A stretch of DNA of 64,000 bases, taken from positions 4,544,501 through 4,608,500 of the forward strand of contig NZ_LT629771.1 of the NCBI RefSeq assembly GCF_900105175.1, written 5' to 3'. The first letter of the stretch is position 1. Every line of letters starts with the position of its first letter. The notes beneath the pieces were generated by a model that did not search any database, was not told the origin of the DNA, and saw only the letters and a program-made list of their open reading frames with translations. The stretch is from Jiangella sp. DSM 45060 (GTDB taxonomy: Bacteria > Actinomycetota > Actinomycetes > Jiangellales > Jiangellaceae). Both the position numbers and the translations under genes were made by a program. This document shows positions 1 through 8,626 of the stretch, one piece after another.

Positions 1-675
1 GACAACGAGCAGGTCGGCCAGTTGCAGGCCGAGGTGCTGCTGGCCGCCGTCGGCGGCACCGACGGCGAGCTGGTGGTGCTGAACGGCTCGCCCACCGACG
101 ACAACTCGGCACTGTTCCGGCGCGGGGCGCACAGCGTGCTCGACGGCGCCGGGGTCGCCGTCGGCGCCGAGGTCGACGTGCCCGACTGGTCGCCCGACCA
201 GGCGCAGGAGGCCATGGAGCGGGCCCTGACGACGCTCGGCCGCGACCGCGTCGCCGGCGTCTACGCGGCCAACGACGGCATGGCCGGCGGCGCCATCGCC
301 GCGATGAAGGCGGCCGGGCTGGACCCGTTGCCCCCGGTCACCGGGCAGGACGCCGAGCTGGCGGCCGTGCGCCGCATCCTCACCGGCGAGCAGTACATGA
401 CCGTCTACAAGGCCGTGCGCACGCAGGCGGAGGCGGCCGCCGACGTCGCCGTCGGCCTGGCCCGGACCGGCGAGCCGCCGGACGGGCTGCGCACCGGCTG
501 GGTCGACAACGGGCACGGTCGCGTGCCGGCGCTCATGCTGACGCCCGTCGCCGTCACCCGCGACACCATCGCCGCGACCGTGGTCGCCGACGGGTTCTGG
601 ACGGTCGACGAGATCTGCGAAGGGCTGGCCGCCGAGTGCGCCGCCGCCGGCCTGGCCGCGGACGGCGCGCCGTGA
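1..675 (+). CDS. Sugar ABC transporter substrate-binding protein, 5'-truncated by window edge
   Basis: This is the C-terminal 224 residues of a periplasmic-binding-protein-like (Peripla_BP_4, xylose/ribose class) sugar receptor. The frame is open from base 1 to the TGA at 673-675, so the start and signal peptide lie outside the window. It aligns almost motif for motif with the complete receptor at 3215-4297: LNGSP, GAHSV, NPDWSPD-like, GVYAANDG, PPVTGQDAELAA and GEQYMT(V/I)YK all recur. The stop overlaps the GTG start of the downstream permease (GTGA), which indicates translational coupling. Substrate is unknown; the family binds pentoses, glucose or related sugars in the extracytoplasmic space. 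Confidence 0.9.
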   Translation, partial: DNEQVGQLQAEVLLAAVGGTDGELVVLNGSPTDDNSALFRRGAHSVLDGAGVAVGAEVDVPDWSPDQAQEAMERALTTLGRDRVAGVYAANDGMAGGAIAAMKAAGLDPLPPVTGQDAELAAVRRILTGEQYMTVYKAVRTQAEAAADVAVGLARTGEPPDGLRTGWVDNGHGRVPALMLTPVAVTRDTIAATVVADGFWTVDEICEGLAAECAAAGLAADGAP

Positions 676-1823
676 GCGGCTCGGTGTCGCCGGCCCGGCT
701 CGGCCGCTGGGCGCCGCCGGCCGCGCTCGCCGTCATCTGGCTGGTGATGAGCCTGAGCAACCCGCGGTTCCTGTCCGCGGTGAACCTCACCAACCTCATG
801 CTGCAGATCGTCGCCGTCGGCGCCGTGGCGGTGGCCGTCGTCCTCGTGCTGCTGATCGGCGAGATCGACCTCTCCGTCGGCGCGGTGTCCGGGTTCGGCG
901 CGGCCGTCACCGCCGTGCTCAGCGTCAAGCAGGACTGGCCGGCGGTCCTCGCGATCCTCGCCGGGCTGGCGACCGGCGCGCTGGTCGGGCTCGCGCACGC
1001 CGCCATGGTGACGCGGGTCGGCGTGCCGTCGTTCGTGGTGACGCTGGCCGGGCTGCTGACGTGGCAGGGCGCGCTGCTGCTGGTGCTCGGCGACACCGGG
1101 ACGGTCAACATCGACGACCCGCAGCTGGTGGCCATCGCGGGGACGTTCCTGGCGCCGGCCGCCGGGTGGGCGCTGGCCGCGGCGGTGACGGCGGGCGCCG
1201 TCCTGGCGATCGTCGGGTCGCTGCACCGCGAACGCGACCGGCCGGCGCGGCGGGTCTGGCCCTGGGTGGTCGCGGGCATCGGCGCACCGGTGGCGGCCGC
1301 CGTGTTCAACGCCGACCGCGGCGTGCCGCTGGCCGTCGTGGTGTTCCTGCTGCTGCTGGCCGGCGGCGACCTCATGGTCCGGCGCACGAAGCTCGGCCGG
1401 CACGCGGTGGCGACGGGGAGCAACGCGTCGGGGGCGCGGAGGGCGGGCATCGCCGTCGACCGCATCCGGCTGGTGGTGTTCATGCTGGCCTCCGTGCTGG
1501 CCGTCACCGGCGGCATCCTCGCGGCGTCGCGCCTGCTCGCCGTCAACCAGTCGTCGGGCAGCACCGACCTCATGCTGACGGCCGTGGCGGCCGCGGCGAT
1601 CGGCGGCACCAGCCTGTTCGGCGGCCGCGGCACGGTGTGGTCCGCCCTGCTGGGTGCGCTCGTCGTCGGGTCGCTGGCCAACGGGCTGGACCTCATGGGC
1701 GCGTCGTCGCCGATCCGGCTCATCGCCACCGGCCTCGTCCTCGCCGTCGCCGTTGGGCTGGACACCCTGGCGCACCGTGCCGAGGTGACCCCGTTCCGGG
1801 AGCATTCGCGGCCCGGCCGCTAG
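672..1823 (+). CDS. Sugar ABC transporter permease (XylH/RbsC-like)
   Basis: A 383-residue polytopic membrane protein of the BPD_transp_2 family, the channel subunit of a sugar ABC importer. Family hallmarks are visible: GEIDLSVG in an early loop and the GGTSLFGGRG segment with the following helix near the C-terminus. I chose the GTG at 672, which overlaps the preceding stop, over an upstream ATG at 636 that would add an arginine-rich stretch. It pairs with the receptor just upstream. An ATPase for this first module is not present downstream, so it is either upstream of the window or shared with the second module. It is paralogous to the permease at 5185-6438. Confidence 0.9.
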   Translation: MSGSVSPARLGRWAPPAALAVIWLVMSLSNPRFLSAVNLTNLMLQIVAVGAVAVAVVLVLLIGEIDLSVGAVSGFGAAVTAVLSVKQDWPAVLAILAGLATGALVGLAHAAMVTRVGVPSFVVTLAGLLTWQGALLLVLGDTGTVNIDDPQLVAIAGTFLAPAAGWALAAAVTAGAVLAIVGSLHRERDRPARRVWPWVVAGIGAPVAAAVFNADRGVPLAVVVFLLLLAGGDLMVRRTKLGRHAVATGSNASGARRAGIAVDRIRLVVFMLASVLAVTGGILAASRLLAVNQSSGSTDLMLTAVAAAAIGGTSLFGGRGTVWSALLGALVVGSLANGLDLMGASSPIRLIATGLVLAVAVGLDTLAHRAEVTPFREHSRPGR

Positions 1824-1909
1824 CCGTCCGAGGGCGGCTTGCGCGGGGGTGTAGCGTTCACGCTGTGACGTCAACGGGCTTCCGTAACCCCCGGCGGAGG
1901 TGAGCCGAC

Positions 1910-3067
1910 GTGCCTGACGCGACCGGCCCTGGCTCGCTGTCCGCCCTGCGGCTGGCCAACCGGCGGCGGCTGCTGGGAGCGCTGCCGGCCGCGCAGGCGG
2001 TCAGTCAGGCCGAGCTGGCGCGGCTGACCGGACTCGCCCCGGCCACCATCTCCGGGCTGGTCCGCGCCCTCGTCGACGAGGGCGAGCTGGTCGTGCGGCA
2101 GGGCGTGGCGAACGGCCGGCGCAGCCGGCTGGTCGAGCGGGCGCCGGTGCGGCAGCGCTACGGCATCGGGGTCGACCTCGGGCGCACGCACGTCAAGGTG
2201 GTCGCCGGCGCCGCGCCCGGCGACGTGCTGGCCGAGTCGGCCGTCGTCCTCGACGGCGGGCTGCGCCCCGACACCGTGCTCGACGTCATCGGCGCGCTCG
2301 CGGCGTCGGTGCGCCAGGAGGCCGGGCTCACCAGCGCCCAGATCGCCGGCGTCGCCGTCGGGGTCCCCGCGCCCATCGACACCGCGACCGGCGTCGTCAC
2401 CGAGACCGCGATCCTGCCCGCGCTGGTCGGGTTCCCGCTGCGCGACGAGGTGGCGCGGCTGCTCGGCCGGCCGGTCGTCGTGGAGAACGACGCGAACCTC
2501 GGCGCGCTCGCGCTGGCCCGCCGGGCGGGTGCCGGCCGGTCGGTGGTGTTCGTCAAGGTCGGCTCCGGCATCGGCGCCGGCGTGGCCGTCGGCGGCGACC
2601 TGCTGCGCGGCGACTCCGGCGCGGCCGGCGAGATCGGCCACCTCGCGCTCGATCCCGGGCTGTCGGTGGTGTGCCGCTGCGGGCGGCGCGGCTGCCTCGA
2701 GACCGTCGGGTCGGCGGAGTCGGTGCGGACGGCGCTGAGCTCGGCGCTGCAGCGCGACCTCGGACTCGACGAGGTGCTCGGCCTCATCAACGACGGCCAC
2801 CCGGTGGCCGTGCACGTGCTCGAGGACGCCGGCGAGCTGCTCGGACGCGGCCTCGGCTGGCTCGCGATGATCCTCAACCCCGCCGACATCGCGCTCGGCG
2901 GCCCGCTCCTCGCCGCCGGCGACGCCTGGCTCGGCCCCGTCCGCCAGGGCTTCCGCCGGGCGGTGCTGCCCGGCGTGGCCGAGCGGACCCGCGTCGCGAT
3001 CTCGCCGCTCGGTGAGGGCACCGAAGCGGTGGGCGCGCTGGTCGCGTCCCTCACCGCGGGCGAATAA
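1910..3067 (+). CDS. ROK family transcriptional regulator
   Basis: A 385-residue repressor with an N-terminal winged helix-turn-helix (about residues 15-65, LAPATISGLVRALVDEGEL) and a C-terminal ROK sugar-kinase-like domain. The nucleotide-binding motif GVDLGRTHVK and the ROK zinc signature GHLALDPG...CRCGRRGCLE are present. The GTG start at 1910 follows a strong GGAGGTGA at 1896-1903. Proteins of this layout (XylR, NagC, Mlc type) repress sugar uptake genes and release DNA on sugar or phosphosugar binding. Sitting between two sugar ABC modules, it most likely controls one or both. A candidate operator lies in the following intergenic region at 3093-3115. Confidence 0.92.
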   Translation: MPDATGPGSLSALRLANRRRLLGALPAAQAVSQAELARLTGLAPATISGLVRALVDEGELVVRQGVANGRRSRLVERAPVRQRYGIGVDLGRTHVKVVAGAAPGDVLAESAVVLDGGLRPDTVLDVIGALAASVRQEAGLTSAQIAGVAVGVPAPIDTATGVVTETAILPALVGFPLRDEVARLLGRPVVVENDANLGALALARRAGAGRSVVFVKVGSGIGAGVAVGGDLLRGDSGAAGEIGHLALDPGLSVVCRCGRRGCLETVGSAESVRTALSSALQRDLGLDEVLGLINDGHPVAVHVLEDAGELLGRGLGWLAMILNPADIALGGPLLAAGDAWLGPVRQGFRRAVLPGVAERTRVAISPLGEGTEAVGALVASLTAGE

Positions 3068-3092
3068 CTCCCTATTGCTGTCGAAATACGAA

Positions 3093-3115
3093 CGCATAAA
3101 CAAGATGTAAACGCG
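3093..3115. promoter_or_regulatory. Candidate ROK operator/promoter region of the second sugar ABC operon
   Basis: The stretch 3068-3160 is conspicuously AT-rich for this genome. At 3093-3115 lies an imperfect dyad with half sites CGCATAAACA and TGTAAACGCG around a 3-bp centre. It sits 100 bp ahead of the receptor gene and directly after the ROK regulator gene, so it is a natural operator candidate. Binding is inferred from position and symmetry only. Confidence 0.45.
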
Positions 3116-3214
3116 TAATGTATTTGAGCCTTGACGGCAACCTGCCGCCGTTCCACACTCGACCTCACCCGGCCGAGCTGTCGGCGGGGGCTGAACCCAA
3201 AGGAGGGTTTCACC

Positions 3215-4297
3215 GTGCACCAGCCCAATCGACGGGCTGCCGTCTTCGCAGTCCTCGCCCTGGCCGCCGGCGCGCTGGCCGCCTGTGGCGCCAACGAGGA
3301 GAACGGCGGCGGAAGCGACGAGACCGCGGGCGGCGACGGCGGCGCCACCATCGCCCTGCTGCTGCCCGAGTCGGCCACCGCCCGCTACGAGGCGTTCGAC
3401 CGCCCGCTGTTCGAGGCCAAGGTCCAGGAGCTGTGCTCTGACTGCGAGATCAACTACTTCAACGCCGACCAGGACGAGACCAAGCAGGCCGAGCAGGTCG
3501 ACACCGCCATCTCGCAGGGCGTCGACGTCATGGTGCTGGACCCGGTGAACGGCCAGGCCGCGGCGGCGCTGGTGGCCGACGCGCAGGCGGCCGAGATCCC
3601 CGTCATCGCCTACGACCGCTTCATCGAGGGCGCCGACTACTACACCTCGTTCGACAACGAGAAGGTCGGCGAACTGCAGGGCCAGGCGCTGGTCGACGCG
3701 GTCGGCGGTGCGGGCGACGTGCTCATGCTGAACGGCTCGCCCGACGACCCGAACGCGGCCATGTTCAAGTCCGGCGCGCACAGCGTCATCGACGGCAGCG
3801 AGCTCACCGTCGTCGGCGAGTACGACAACCCGGACTGGAGCCCGGACAACGCGCAGGCCTGGACGACGGACCAGCTGGACACCATCGATCCCACGACGCT
3901 GGCCGGTGTCTACGCCGCCAACGACGGCCAGGCCGGCGGCGTCATCGCGGCGCTCACCGGCGCCGGGCTGCCGGCCGACCAGCTGCCGCCGGTGACCGGT
4001 CAGGACGCCGAACTGGCCGCCATCCAGCGCATCGTCGCAGGTGAGCAGTACATGACGATCTACAAGCCGATCAAGGGCGAGGCCGAGGGCGCCGCCGAGA
4101 TGGCCATCTCGATCGTCAACGGCGAGGAGGTCGCCGACACCACCGACTTCCAGGGCGTGCCGTCGCTGATCCTCGACCCGATCGTGGTCACGACCGACAA
4201 CGTCGCCGACACCGTCGTGGCCGACGACTTCTGGACGGTCGAGGACATCTGCACCGACGACTACGCGGACGCCTGCGCGGCCGCCGGTCTCAGCTGA
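3215..4297 (+). CDS. Sugar ABC transporter substrate-binding lipoprotein
   Basis: A 360-residue receptor. It begins at GTG 3215, seven bases after a perfect AGGAGG at 3201-3206. The N-terminus is a lipoprotein signal: basic MHQPNRR, a hydrophobic core, and the lipobox LAAC with Cys at residue 25. An acidic Gly-rich linker follows. The mature part is a Peripla_BP_4 sugar-binding fold with a typical LNGSPDDPNA hinge segment and GVYAANDGQAGG. It captures sugar outside the membrane and delivers it to the permease at 5185. It is the highly expressed member of the operon and is followed by a hairpin (4313-4344) that separates it from the ATPase gene. Confidence 0.93.
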   Translation: MHQPNRRAAVFAVLALAAGALAACGANEENGGGSDETAGGDGGATIALLLPESATARYEAFDRPLFEAKVQELCSDCEINYFNADQDETKQAEQVDTAISQGVDVMVLDPVNGQAAAALVADAQAAEIPVIAYDRFIEGADYYTSFDNEKVGELQGQALVDAVGGAGDVLMLNGSPDDPNAAMFKSGAHSVIDGSELTVVGEYDNPDWSPDNAQAWTTDQLDTIDPTTLAGVYAANDGQAGGVIAALTGAGLPADQLPPVTGQDAELAAIQRIVAGEQYMTIYKPIKGEAEGAAEMAISIVNGEEVADTTDFQGVPSLILDPIVVTTDNVADTVVADDFWTVEDICTDDYADACAAAGLS

Positions 4298-4312
4298 TCC
4301 GTCGAGACGACG

Positions 4313-4344
4313 AGGGTGGCATCGACCCAGGTCGGTGCCACCCT
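4313..4344 (+). terminator. Intercistronic hairpin after the sugar receptor gene
   Basis: A 15-bp inverted repeat: arms 4313-4327 and 4330-4344, with a 2-nt centre and one mismatch that is a G-U wobble in RNA. It lies 15 nt after the receptor stop and 22 nt before the ATPase start. Such hairpins between receptor and translocator genes protect upstream mRNA or attenuate downstream expression, giving receptor excess. There is no U-tract, so partial attenuation is more likely than full termination. Confidence 0.65.
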
Positions 4345-4366
4345 TGACGATGAGGAGATGGTGCCG

Positions 4367-5188
4367 ATGAGCGTCGCCACACACGAGAGCGGTGCGTCCG
4401 CCGCCACGACCGGGCCGGTCCTGGAGCTCACCGGGATCGGCAAGCACTTCGGCGCCGTGCAGGCGCTGGCCGGGGTCGACTTCCAGGTCCACGCCGGCGA
4501 GGTGGTCGCCCTGGTCGGCGACAACGGCGCGGGCAAGTCGACCCTGGTCAAGATCATGTCCGGGGTGTACCAGGCCGACTCCGGCGCGATGCGGGTCGAG
4601 GGCCGCCAGGTGCACATCCACAGCCCGAGCGCCGCGCAGTCGCTGGGCATCGCGACGGTCTTCCAGGACCTCGCGCTCTGCGACAACCTCGACGTCGTCG
4701 CGAACCTGTTCCTCGGCAGCGAGCTGGGGACGAAGGCGTGGATGGACGAGGTCGCCATGGAGAAGGAGTCCTGGCGGCTGCTGCGCGAGCTGGGCGCGAA
4801 GATCCCGACCGTGCGCATCCCGGTGGCCAGCCTCTCCGGCGGCCAGCGGCAGACCGTCGCGATCGCCCGCAGCCTGGTGGGCCAGCCGAAGGTCGTCATG
4901 CTGGACGAGCCGACCGCCGCGCTGGGCGTCGCGCAGACCGCGGAGGTGCTCAACCTCGTCGAGCGGCTGCGCGAGCAGCACCTCGGCGTGGTCCTGATCA
5001 GCCACAACATGGCCGACGTGCAGGCCGTCGCCGATCGCATCGTGGTGCTGCGGCTGGGCCGCAACGAGGCCGAGTTCCGCGCCGTCGACGTCACGACCGA
5101 GCAGCTCGTCGCCGCCATCACCGGCGCGTCGGACAACGTCGTCGCCGAACGCAACGCCCGCCGCGACGCGTCAGGAGGGCCGGCATGA
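4367..5188 (+). CDS. Sugar ABC transporter ATP-binding protein, single NBD
   Basis: A 273-residue ABC ATPase. Walker A is GDNGAGKST at residues 51-59, the Q-loop is FQDLAL, the signature is LSGGQRQ, Walker B is VVMLDEPTAAL and the H-loop is in LISHNMAD. It has one nucleotide-binding domain, unlike the tandem XylG/RbsA type, so a homodimer is expected. I chose ATG 4367 because GAGGAG at 4352-4357 is 9 nt upstream; the ATG at 4358 abuts that site. It energises import through the permease downstream, whose ATG overlaps its TGA (ATGA). A highly similar first module lacks an ATPase in the window and might borrow this one. Confidence 0.93.
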   Translation: MSVATHESGASAATTGPVLELTGIGKHFGAVQALAGVDFQVHAGEVVALVGDNGAGKSTLVKIMSGVYQADSGAMRVEGRQVHIHSPSAAQSLGIATVFQDLALCDNLDVVANLFLGSELGTKAWMDEVAMEKESWRLLRELGAKIPTVRIPVASLSGGQRQTVAIARSLVGQPKVVMLDEPTAALGVAQTAEVLNLVERLREQHLGVVLISHNMADVQAVADRIVVLRLGRNEAEFRAVDVTTEQLVAAITGASDNVVAERNARRDASGGPA

Positions 5189-6438
5189 GCAGGACACAGG
5201 CCGACGAGACCGCGGCCCGGTCCGACCTGATCGACGAGCGGCTGGCTCAGGACACCGGTCTGCGCGGCGCCGCCGACGCGTTCCGCCGGCGGATCCGCGA
5301 CGGCGACCTCGGGCTGCTGCCGGTCGTGATCGGGCTGTTCGTGATCGGCCTGGTCTTCTACCTGCAGGACGTCACGTACCTGTCGTCGAGCAACCTGGTG
5401 AACATCACGCTGAACGCGGTGCCGTACGGCATCATCGCGGTCGGCATCGTGCTGGTGCTGCTGCTCGGCGAGATCGACCTGTCGGTCGGCTCGATCAGCG
5501 GCCTGGCGGCGTCGATCACCGCGGTGCTGGTGGTCAACCAGGACCAGCCGCTCGCGCTGGGCATCCTGGCCGGGGCCGGCACGGGCGCGGCCATCGGCGT
5601 CGCGTACGGGCTCATCTTCACCAAGATCGGCGTGCCGAGCTTCGTCATCACGCTGGCCGGGCTGCTCGGCTTCGTCGGCGTGCAGTACGTGGTGCTCGGC
5701 GACCAGGGCACGATCAACCTGCCGCGGTCGTCGCCGCTGGCGCAGTTCGCCCGCGAGGACTTCCTCAGCCCGGCCGTCTCGTACGTGGTCGTGCTGGCGC
5801 TCGTGGCGCTGTACGCGCTGGTCAGCATCATCGGGATCCGGCGGCGGACGGCGGCCGGGCTGCCGGCGCAGTCGCTGACGCTGGTGCTGGTGAAGTCGGC
5901 GATCCTGCTCGGCGGGCTGGGCTTCCTGACGTACTACCTGAACATCGACCGCGGCTGGGGCTACGCCGTGGTGTTCTTCGTCGGGCTGGTCGTGCTGCTG
6001 GACCTCGTGCTGCGCAAGTCGACGTGGGGCCGGCACCTGTACGCCGTCGGCGGCAACGTCGAGGCGGCCCGCCGGTCCGGCATCAACGTCAACTGGATCT
6101 ACATCTCGGCGTTCTCGCTGACCGGCGCGCTGGCCGCGACCGGCGGCCTGATGTTCCTCGCCCGGCTGACGTCGGTGTCGCAGGCCAGCGGCAGCAACGA
6201 CGTCAACCTGACGGCCATCGCGGCGGCGGTCATCGGCGGCACCAGCCTGTTCGGCGGGCGCGGCTCGGCCTACTCCGCGCTGCTCGGCGTGCTGGTGCTG
6301 ACGGCGATCACCAGCGGTCTCAACCGCATCGGTGTCGACTCGTCGGTCCGCTACATCGTCACCGGAGCGGTCCTGCTGCTCGCGGTGTCGATCGACGCGA
6401 TCGCCCGGCGGGCCCGCGCCAGCAGCGGACGAGGTTGA
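5185..6438 (+). CDS. Sugar ABC transporter permease (XylH-like)
   Basis: A 417-residue BPD_transp_2 membrane protein. AGGAGG at 5173-5178 precedes ATG 5185, which overlaps the ATPase stop. Motifs GEIDLSVGSISG and AAVIGGTSLFGGRGSAYSAL mark the family. Compared with the paralogue at 672 it carries an extra N-terminal cytoplasmic segment of about 35 residues. It ends the operon ROK, receptor, ATPase, permease. A strong hairpin follows at 6446-6481. Confidence 0.93.
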   Translation: MSRTQADETAARSDLIDERLAQDTGLRGAADAFRRRIRDGDLGLLPVVIGLFVIGLVFYLQDVTYLSSSNLVNITLNAVPYGIIAVGIVLVLLLGEIDLSVGSISGLAASITAVLVVNQDQPLALGILAGAGTGAAIGVAYGLIFTKIGVPSFVITLAGLLGFVGVQYVVLGDQGTINLPRSSPLAQFAREDFLSPAVSYVVVLALVALYALVSIIGIRRRTAAGLPAQSLTLVLVKSAILLGGLGFLTYYLNIDRGWGYAVVFFVGLVVLLDLVLRKSTWGRHLYAVGGNVEAARRSGINVNWIYISAFSLTGALAATGGLMFLARLTSVSQASGSNDVNLTAIAAAVIGGTSLFGGRGSAYSALLGVLVLTAITSGLNRIGVDSSVRYIVTGAVLLLAVSIDAIARRARASSGRG

Positions 6439-6445
6439 CTCCGGG

Positions 6446-6481
6446 CCGTCCGGTGGCGCGTGCGCACGCGCCGCCGGGCGG
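6446..6481 (+). terminator. Hairpin terminator after the sugar ABC operon
   Basis: An inverted repeat with 18-nt arms 6446-6463 and 6464-6481 and two wobble mismatches. The central 18 bp (6455-6472) are a perfect palindrome, GGCGCGTGC followed by GCACGCGCC. It starts 8 nt after the permease stop. It lacks a T-run, as is common for actinobacterial terminators. Confidence 0.65.
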
Positions 6482-6502
6482 CCGGATGACTACGATCCCG
6501 GG

Positions 6503-6847
6503 ATGGCTCTGGACCTCTTCCCCGTCATGCCCGTGACGGACTTCGCGGCGGCGACCAACTGGTACGAGCGGCTGTTCGGCGTGCCGTTCGCGTTCCGCGC
6601 CCATGACACCGAGGTGGTGTGGGAGCTGGCCGAGCACCGCTACCTCGCGGTGCACCAGGCGCCCGAGCACGCCGGCCACACCCACGTCACCGTCTTCGTC
6701 GACGACCTCGACGCGCTGGCCGACGGCATCGCGGCGCGCGGCATCGAGCCGGCGGTGCGCGAGACGTACGGCAACGGCGTGCGCAAGTTCACCTACCACG
6801 ACCCCGACGGCAACGAGATCGGCTACGGCGGCGCGCCCGTCTCCTAG
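6503..6847 (+). CDS. VOC family protein (glyoxalase/bleomycin-resistance fold)
   Basis: A 114-residue single-module vicinal-oxygen-chelate protein. The start ATG at 6503 opens MALDLFPVMPV. The two beta-alpha-beta-beta-beta repeats are visible, ending in YHDPDGNEIGY, the usual last metal-ligand strand. Such proteins act as small dimers that bind metals or hydrophobic drugs; function cannot be assigned from the fold. It converges with the exporter permease gene and the two stops overlap by 3-4 bp. Its location next to a drug-type exporter hints at a resistance role, but this is only contextual. Confidence 0.8.
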   Translation: MALDLFPVMPVTDFAAATNWYERLFGVPFAFRAHDTEVVWELAEHRYLAVHQAPEHAGHTHVTVFVDDLDALADGIAARGIEPAVRETYGNGVRKFTYHDPDGNEIGYGGAPVS

Positions 6848-7665
6848 CGGCGGGCCCGGCGGTACTGCCGGACCGCCAGCGGCGCGAACACGACGAGCAG
6901 CAGCACGGGCCAGCCGACCGCCAGCGCCAGCGCGTGCTCCGTCAGCCACGACCCGCCGGGCACGGCGGGATTGCCGAACAGCTCGCGCGTCGCCGCGACC
7001 GTCGCCGACATCGGGTTCGCCTCGGCGACGGCGCCCAGCCAGCCCGGCATCAGCGACGGCGGCACGAACGTGTTCGCGATCATCGCGAACGGCAGCACCA
7101 GCGGGTACAGCACCGACGCGGCGTCGGGCGAGCGGAGCACGAGGCCCACGTAGATGCCGACCCAGATCAGCGCGAACCGCAGCAGCACGAGCAGCCCGAC
7201 GGCGGCCAGCGCGGCCGCCGTCCCCTCGTGCCAGCGCCAGCCGACGAGGTAGCCGCAGCCGACCAGCACCACGAGGTCGGCCATCGCCCGGACGACGTCG
7301 GCGGTGGCTCGTCCGGCCAGGATCGACGACGTCGCGACCGGCATCGTCAGGAACCGGTCGGTGACGCCCCGAGCGCGATCCGTCACCACCGCCGCGACGG
7401 TGTTGACCAGTCCGAACACCATCGTCATGCCGAACAGCCCGGGCAGCAGGTACTCCTTGTGGTCCGCCCCGCCGGGCACCACCATGGCGCTGCCGAACAC
7501 GTAGCCGAACAGCAGCACCGAGATCAGCGGGAACGCCAGCGCGCCCACGACCTCCTCCGGCGAGCGCCACCAGTAGCGCAGGTTGCGCCGGGTCATCGTC
7601 AGGGCGTCGGAGAGCGCGACCCGCAGCCGCTCCGGGCGGGTCCGCGGGACGGTGACCGTGCTCAT
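6844..7665 (-). CDS. ABC-2 type transporter permease (DrrB-like)
   Basis: A 273-residue integral membrane protein of the ABC-2/DrrB class with about six predicted helices and the typical segment RFLTMPVATSSILAGR after the second helix. It is the membrane half of a lipophilic drug or lipid exporter. The ATG at 7665 overlaps the stop of the upstream ATPase gene, so the two are cotranslated. Regulation is probably by the divergent TetR at 8672. Confidence 0.88.
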   Translation of the reverse strand: MSTVTVPRTRPERLRVALSDALTMTRRNLRYWWRSPEEVVGALAFPLISVLLFGYVFGSAMVVPGGADHKEYLLPGLFGMTMVFGLVNTVAAVVTDRARGVTDRFLTMPVATSSILAGRATADVVRAMADLVVLVGCGYLVGWRWHEGTAAALAAVGLLVLLRFALIWVGIYVGLVLRSPDAASVLYPLVLPFAMIANTFVPPSLMPGWLGAVAEANPMSATVAATRELFGNPAVPGGSWLTEHALALAVGWPVLLLVVFAPLAVRQYRRARR

Positions 7666-8603
7666 GCCGCCTCCTCCTTCGTGAACTGGACGAACACCTC
7701 GTCGAGCGTGGGCCGGCGCAGGGCGATGTCGCGGACGGCGACGCCCTCGTCGTCGAGCGCGCGGGCCACCCGGGCCAGCGCCGCGACCCGGTCAGGCGCC
7801 GCGACGCTGACCCGTCCGGCCTGCTGGTCGACCTCGAGCGCGCCGCCGGTGACCCCGGCCAGCACCCGGCCCACCGCCGCGACGTCGGCGGCGTCGCCGA
7901 CCAGCACGTCGATGCGGTCGCCGCGCAGCCGCGACTTCAGCTCGTCGGGCGTGCCACGGGCGATCACGCGGCCGTGGTCGATGACGGTGATCTCGTCGGC
8001 CAGCTGGTCGGCCTCGTCGAGGTAGTGGGTGGTGAGCAGCACCGTCGTGCCCTGCGCGACCAGCGTGCGCACGCCGTGCCACAGCTCGAGGCGGTGGCCG
8101 GGGTCCATGCCGGTGGTCGGCTCGTCCAGGAACAGCACCGGCGGCGCCATGACGAAGCTGATCGCGAGGTCGAGCCGGCGCCGCATGCCGCCGGAGTAGC
8201 CCTTGGGCCGGCGGTCGGCGGCGTCGCCGAGGTCGAACGTCTCGAGCAGCTCCGCCGCCCGGCGCCGCGCCGCTGCAGGGCCGAGCCGGTAGAGCCGACC
8301 GAACATCTCCAGGTTCTCGCGGCCGGTCAGCATCTCGTCGACGGCCGGCTGCTGGCCGACCAGGCCGATGCGGTAACGCACCTCGACCGGGTCGCCGACG
8401 ACGTCGAACCCGGCCACCCGCACCCGGCCGCCGTCCGGGCGCAGCAGCGTCGACAGGATGCGCACGGCCGTGGACTTGCCGGCGCCGTTGGGCCCGAGCA
8501 GCCCGCAGACCGTTCCCGCGGGCACCGTCAGGTCGAACCCGTCGAGCGCGCGGGTGCTCCCGAACGCCTTGGTCAGCCCTTCGGCGACCACCGCTGGTTC
8601 CAT
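7662..8603 (-). CDS. ABC transporter ATP-binding protein (DrrA-like)
   Basis: A 313-residue ATPase of the daunorubicin-resistance DrrA family. Walker A is GPNGAGKST at residues 37-45, the signature is YSGGMRRRLD, and Walker B is LFLDEPTTGMD. The family C-terminal domain follows, ending in RRPTLDEVFVQFT. The full family length is about 310-330. It pairs with the DrrB-like permease downstream. The promoter region is shared with the divergent TetR gene and carries the AT-rich dyad at 8627-8648. The exported compound is unknown. Confidence 0.92.
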   Translation of the reverse strand: MEPAVVAEGLTKAFGSTRALDGFDLTVPAGTVCGLLGPNGAGKSTAVRILSTLLRPDGGRVRVAGFDVVGDPVEVRYRIGLVGQQPAVDEMLTGRENLEMFGRLYRLGPAAARRRAAELLETFDLGDAADRRPKGYSGGMRRRLDLAISFVMAPPVLFLDEPTTGMDPGHRLELWHGVRTLVAQGTTVLLTTHYLDEADQLADEITVIDHGRVIARGTPDELKSRLRGDRIDVLVGDAADVAAVGRVLAGVTGGALEVDQQAGRVSVAAPDRVAALARVARALDDEGVAVRDIALRRPTLDEVFVQFTKEEAA

Positions 8604-8626
8604 CGCTCCTCCTTAGTAGATTCCAT

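Noticed and set aside
1871-5005. A minus-strand reading frame of over 1,000 codons opposite the ROK/sugar ABC genes
   Set aside because: Its sequence is Asp/Arg/His/Gly-rich without domains and mirrors well-supported plus-strand genes. Long antisense frames are expected in DNA of this GC content.
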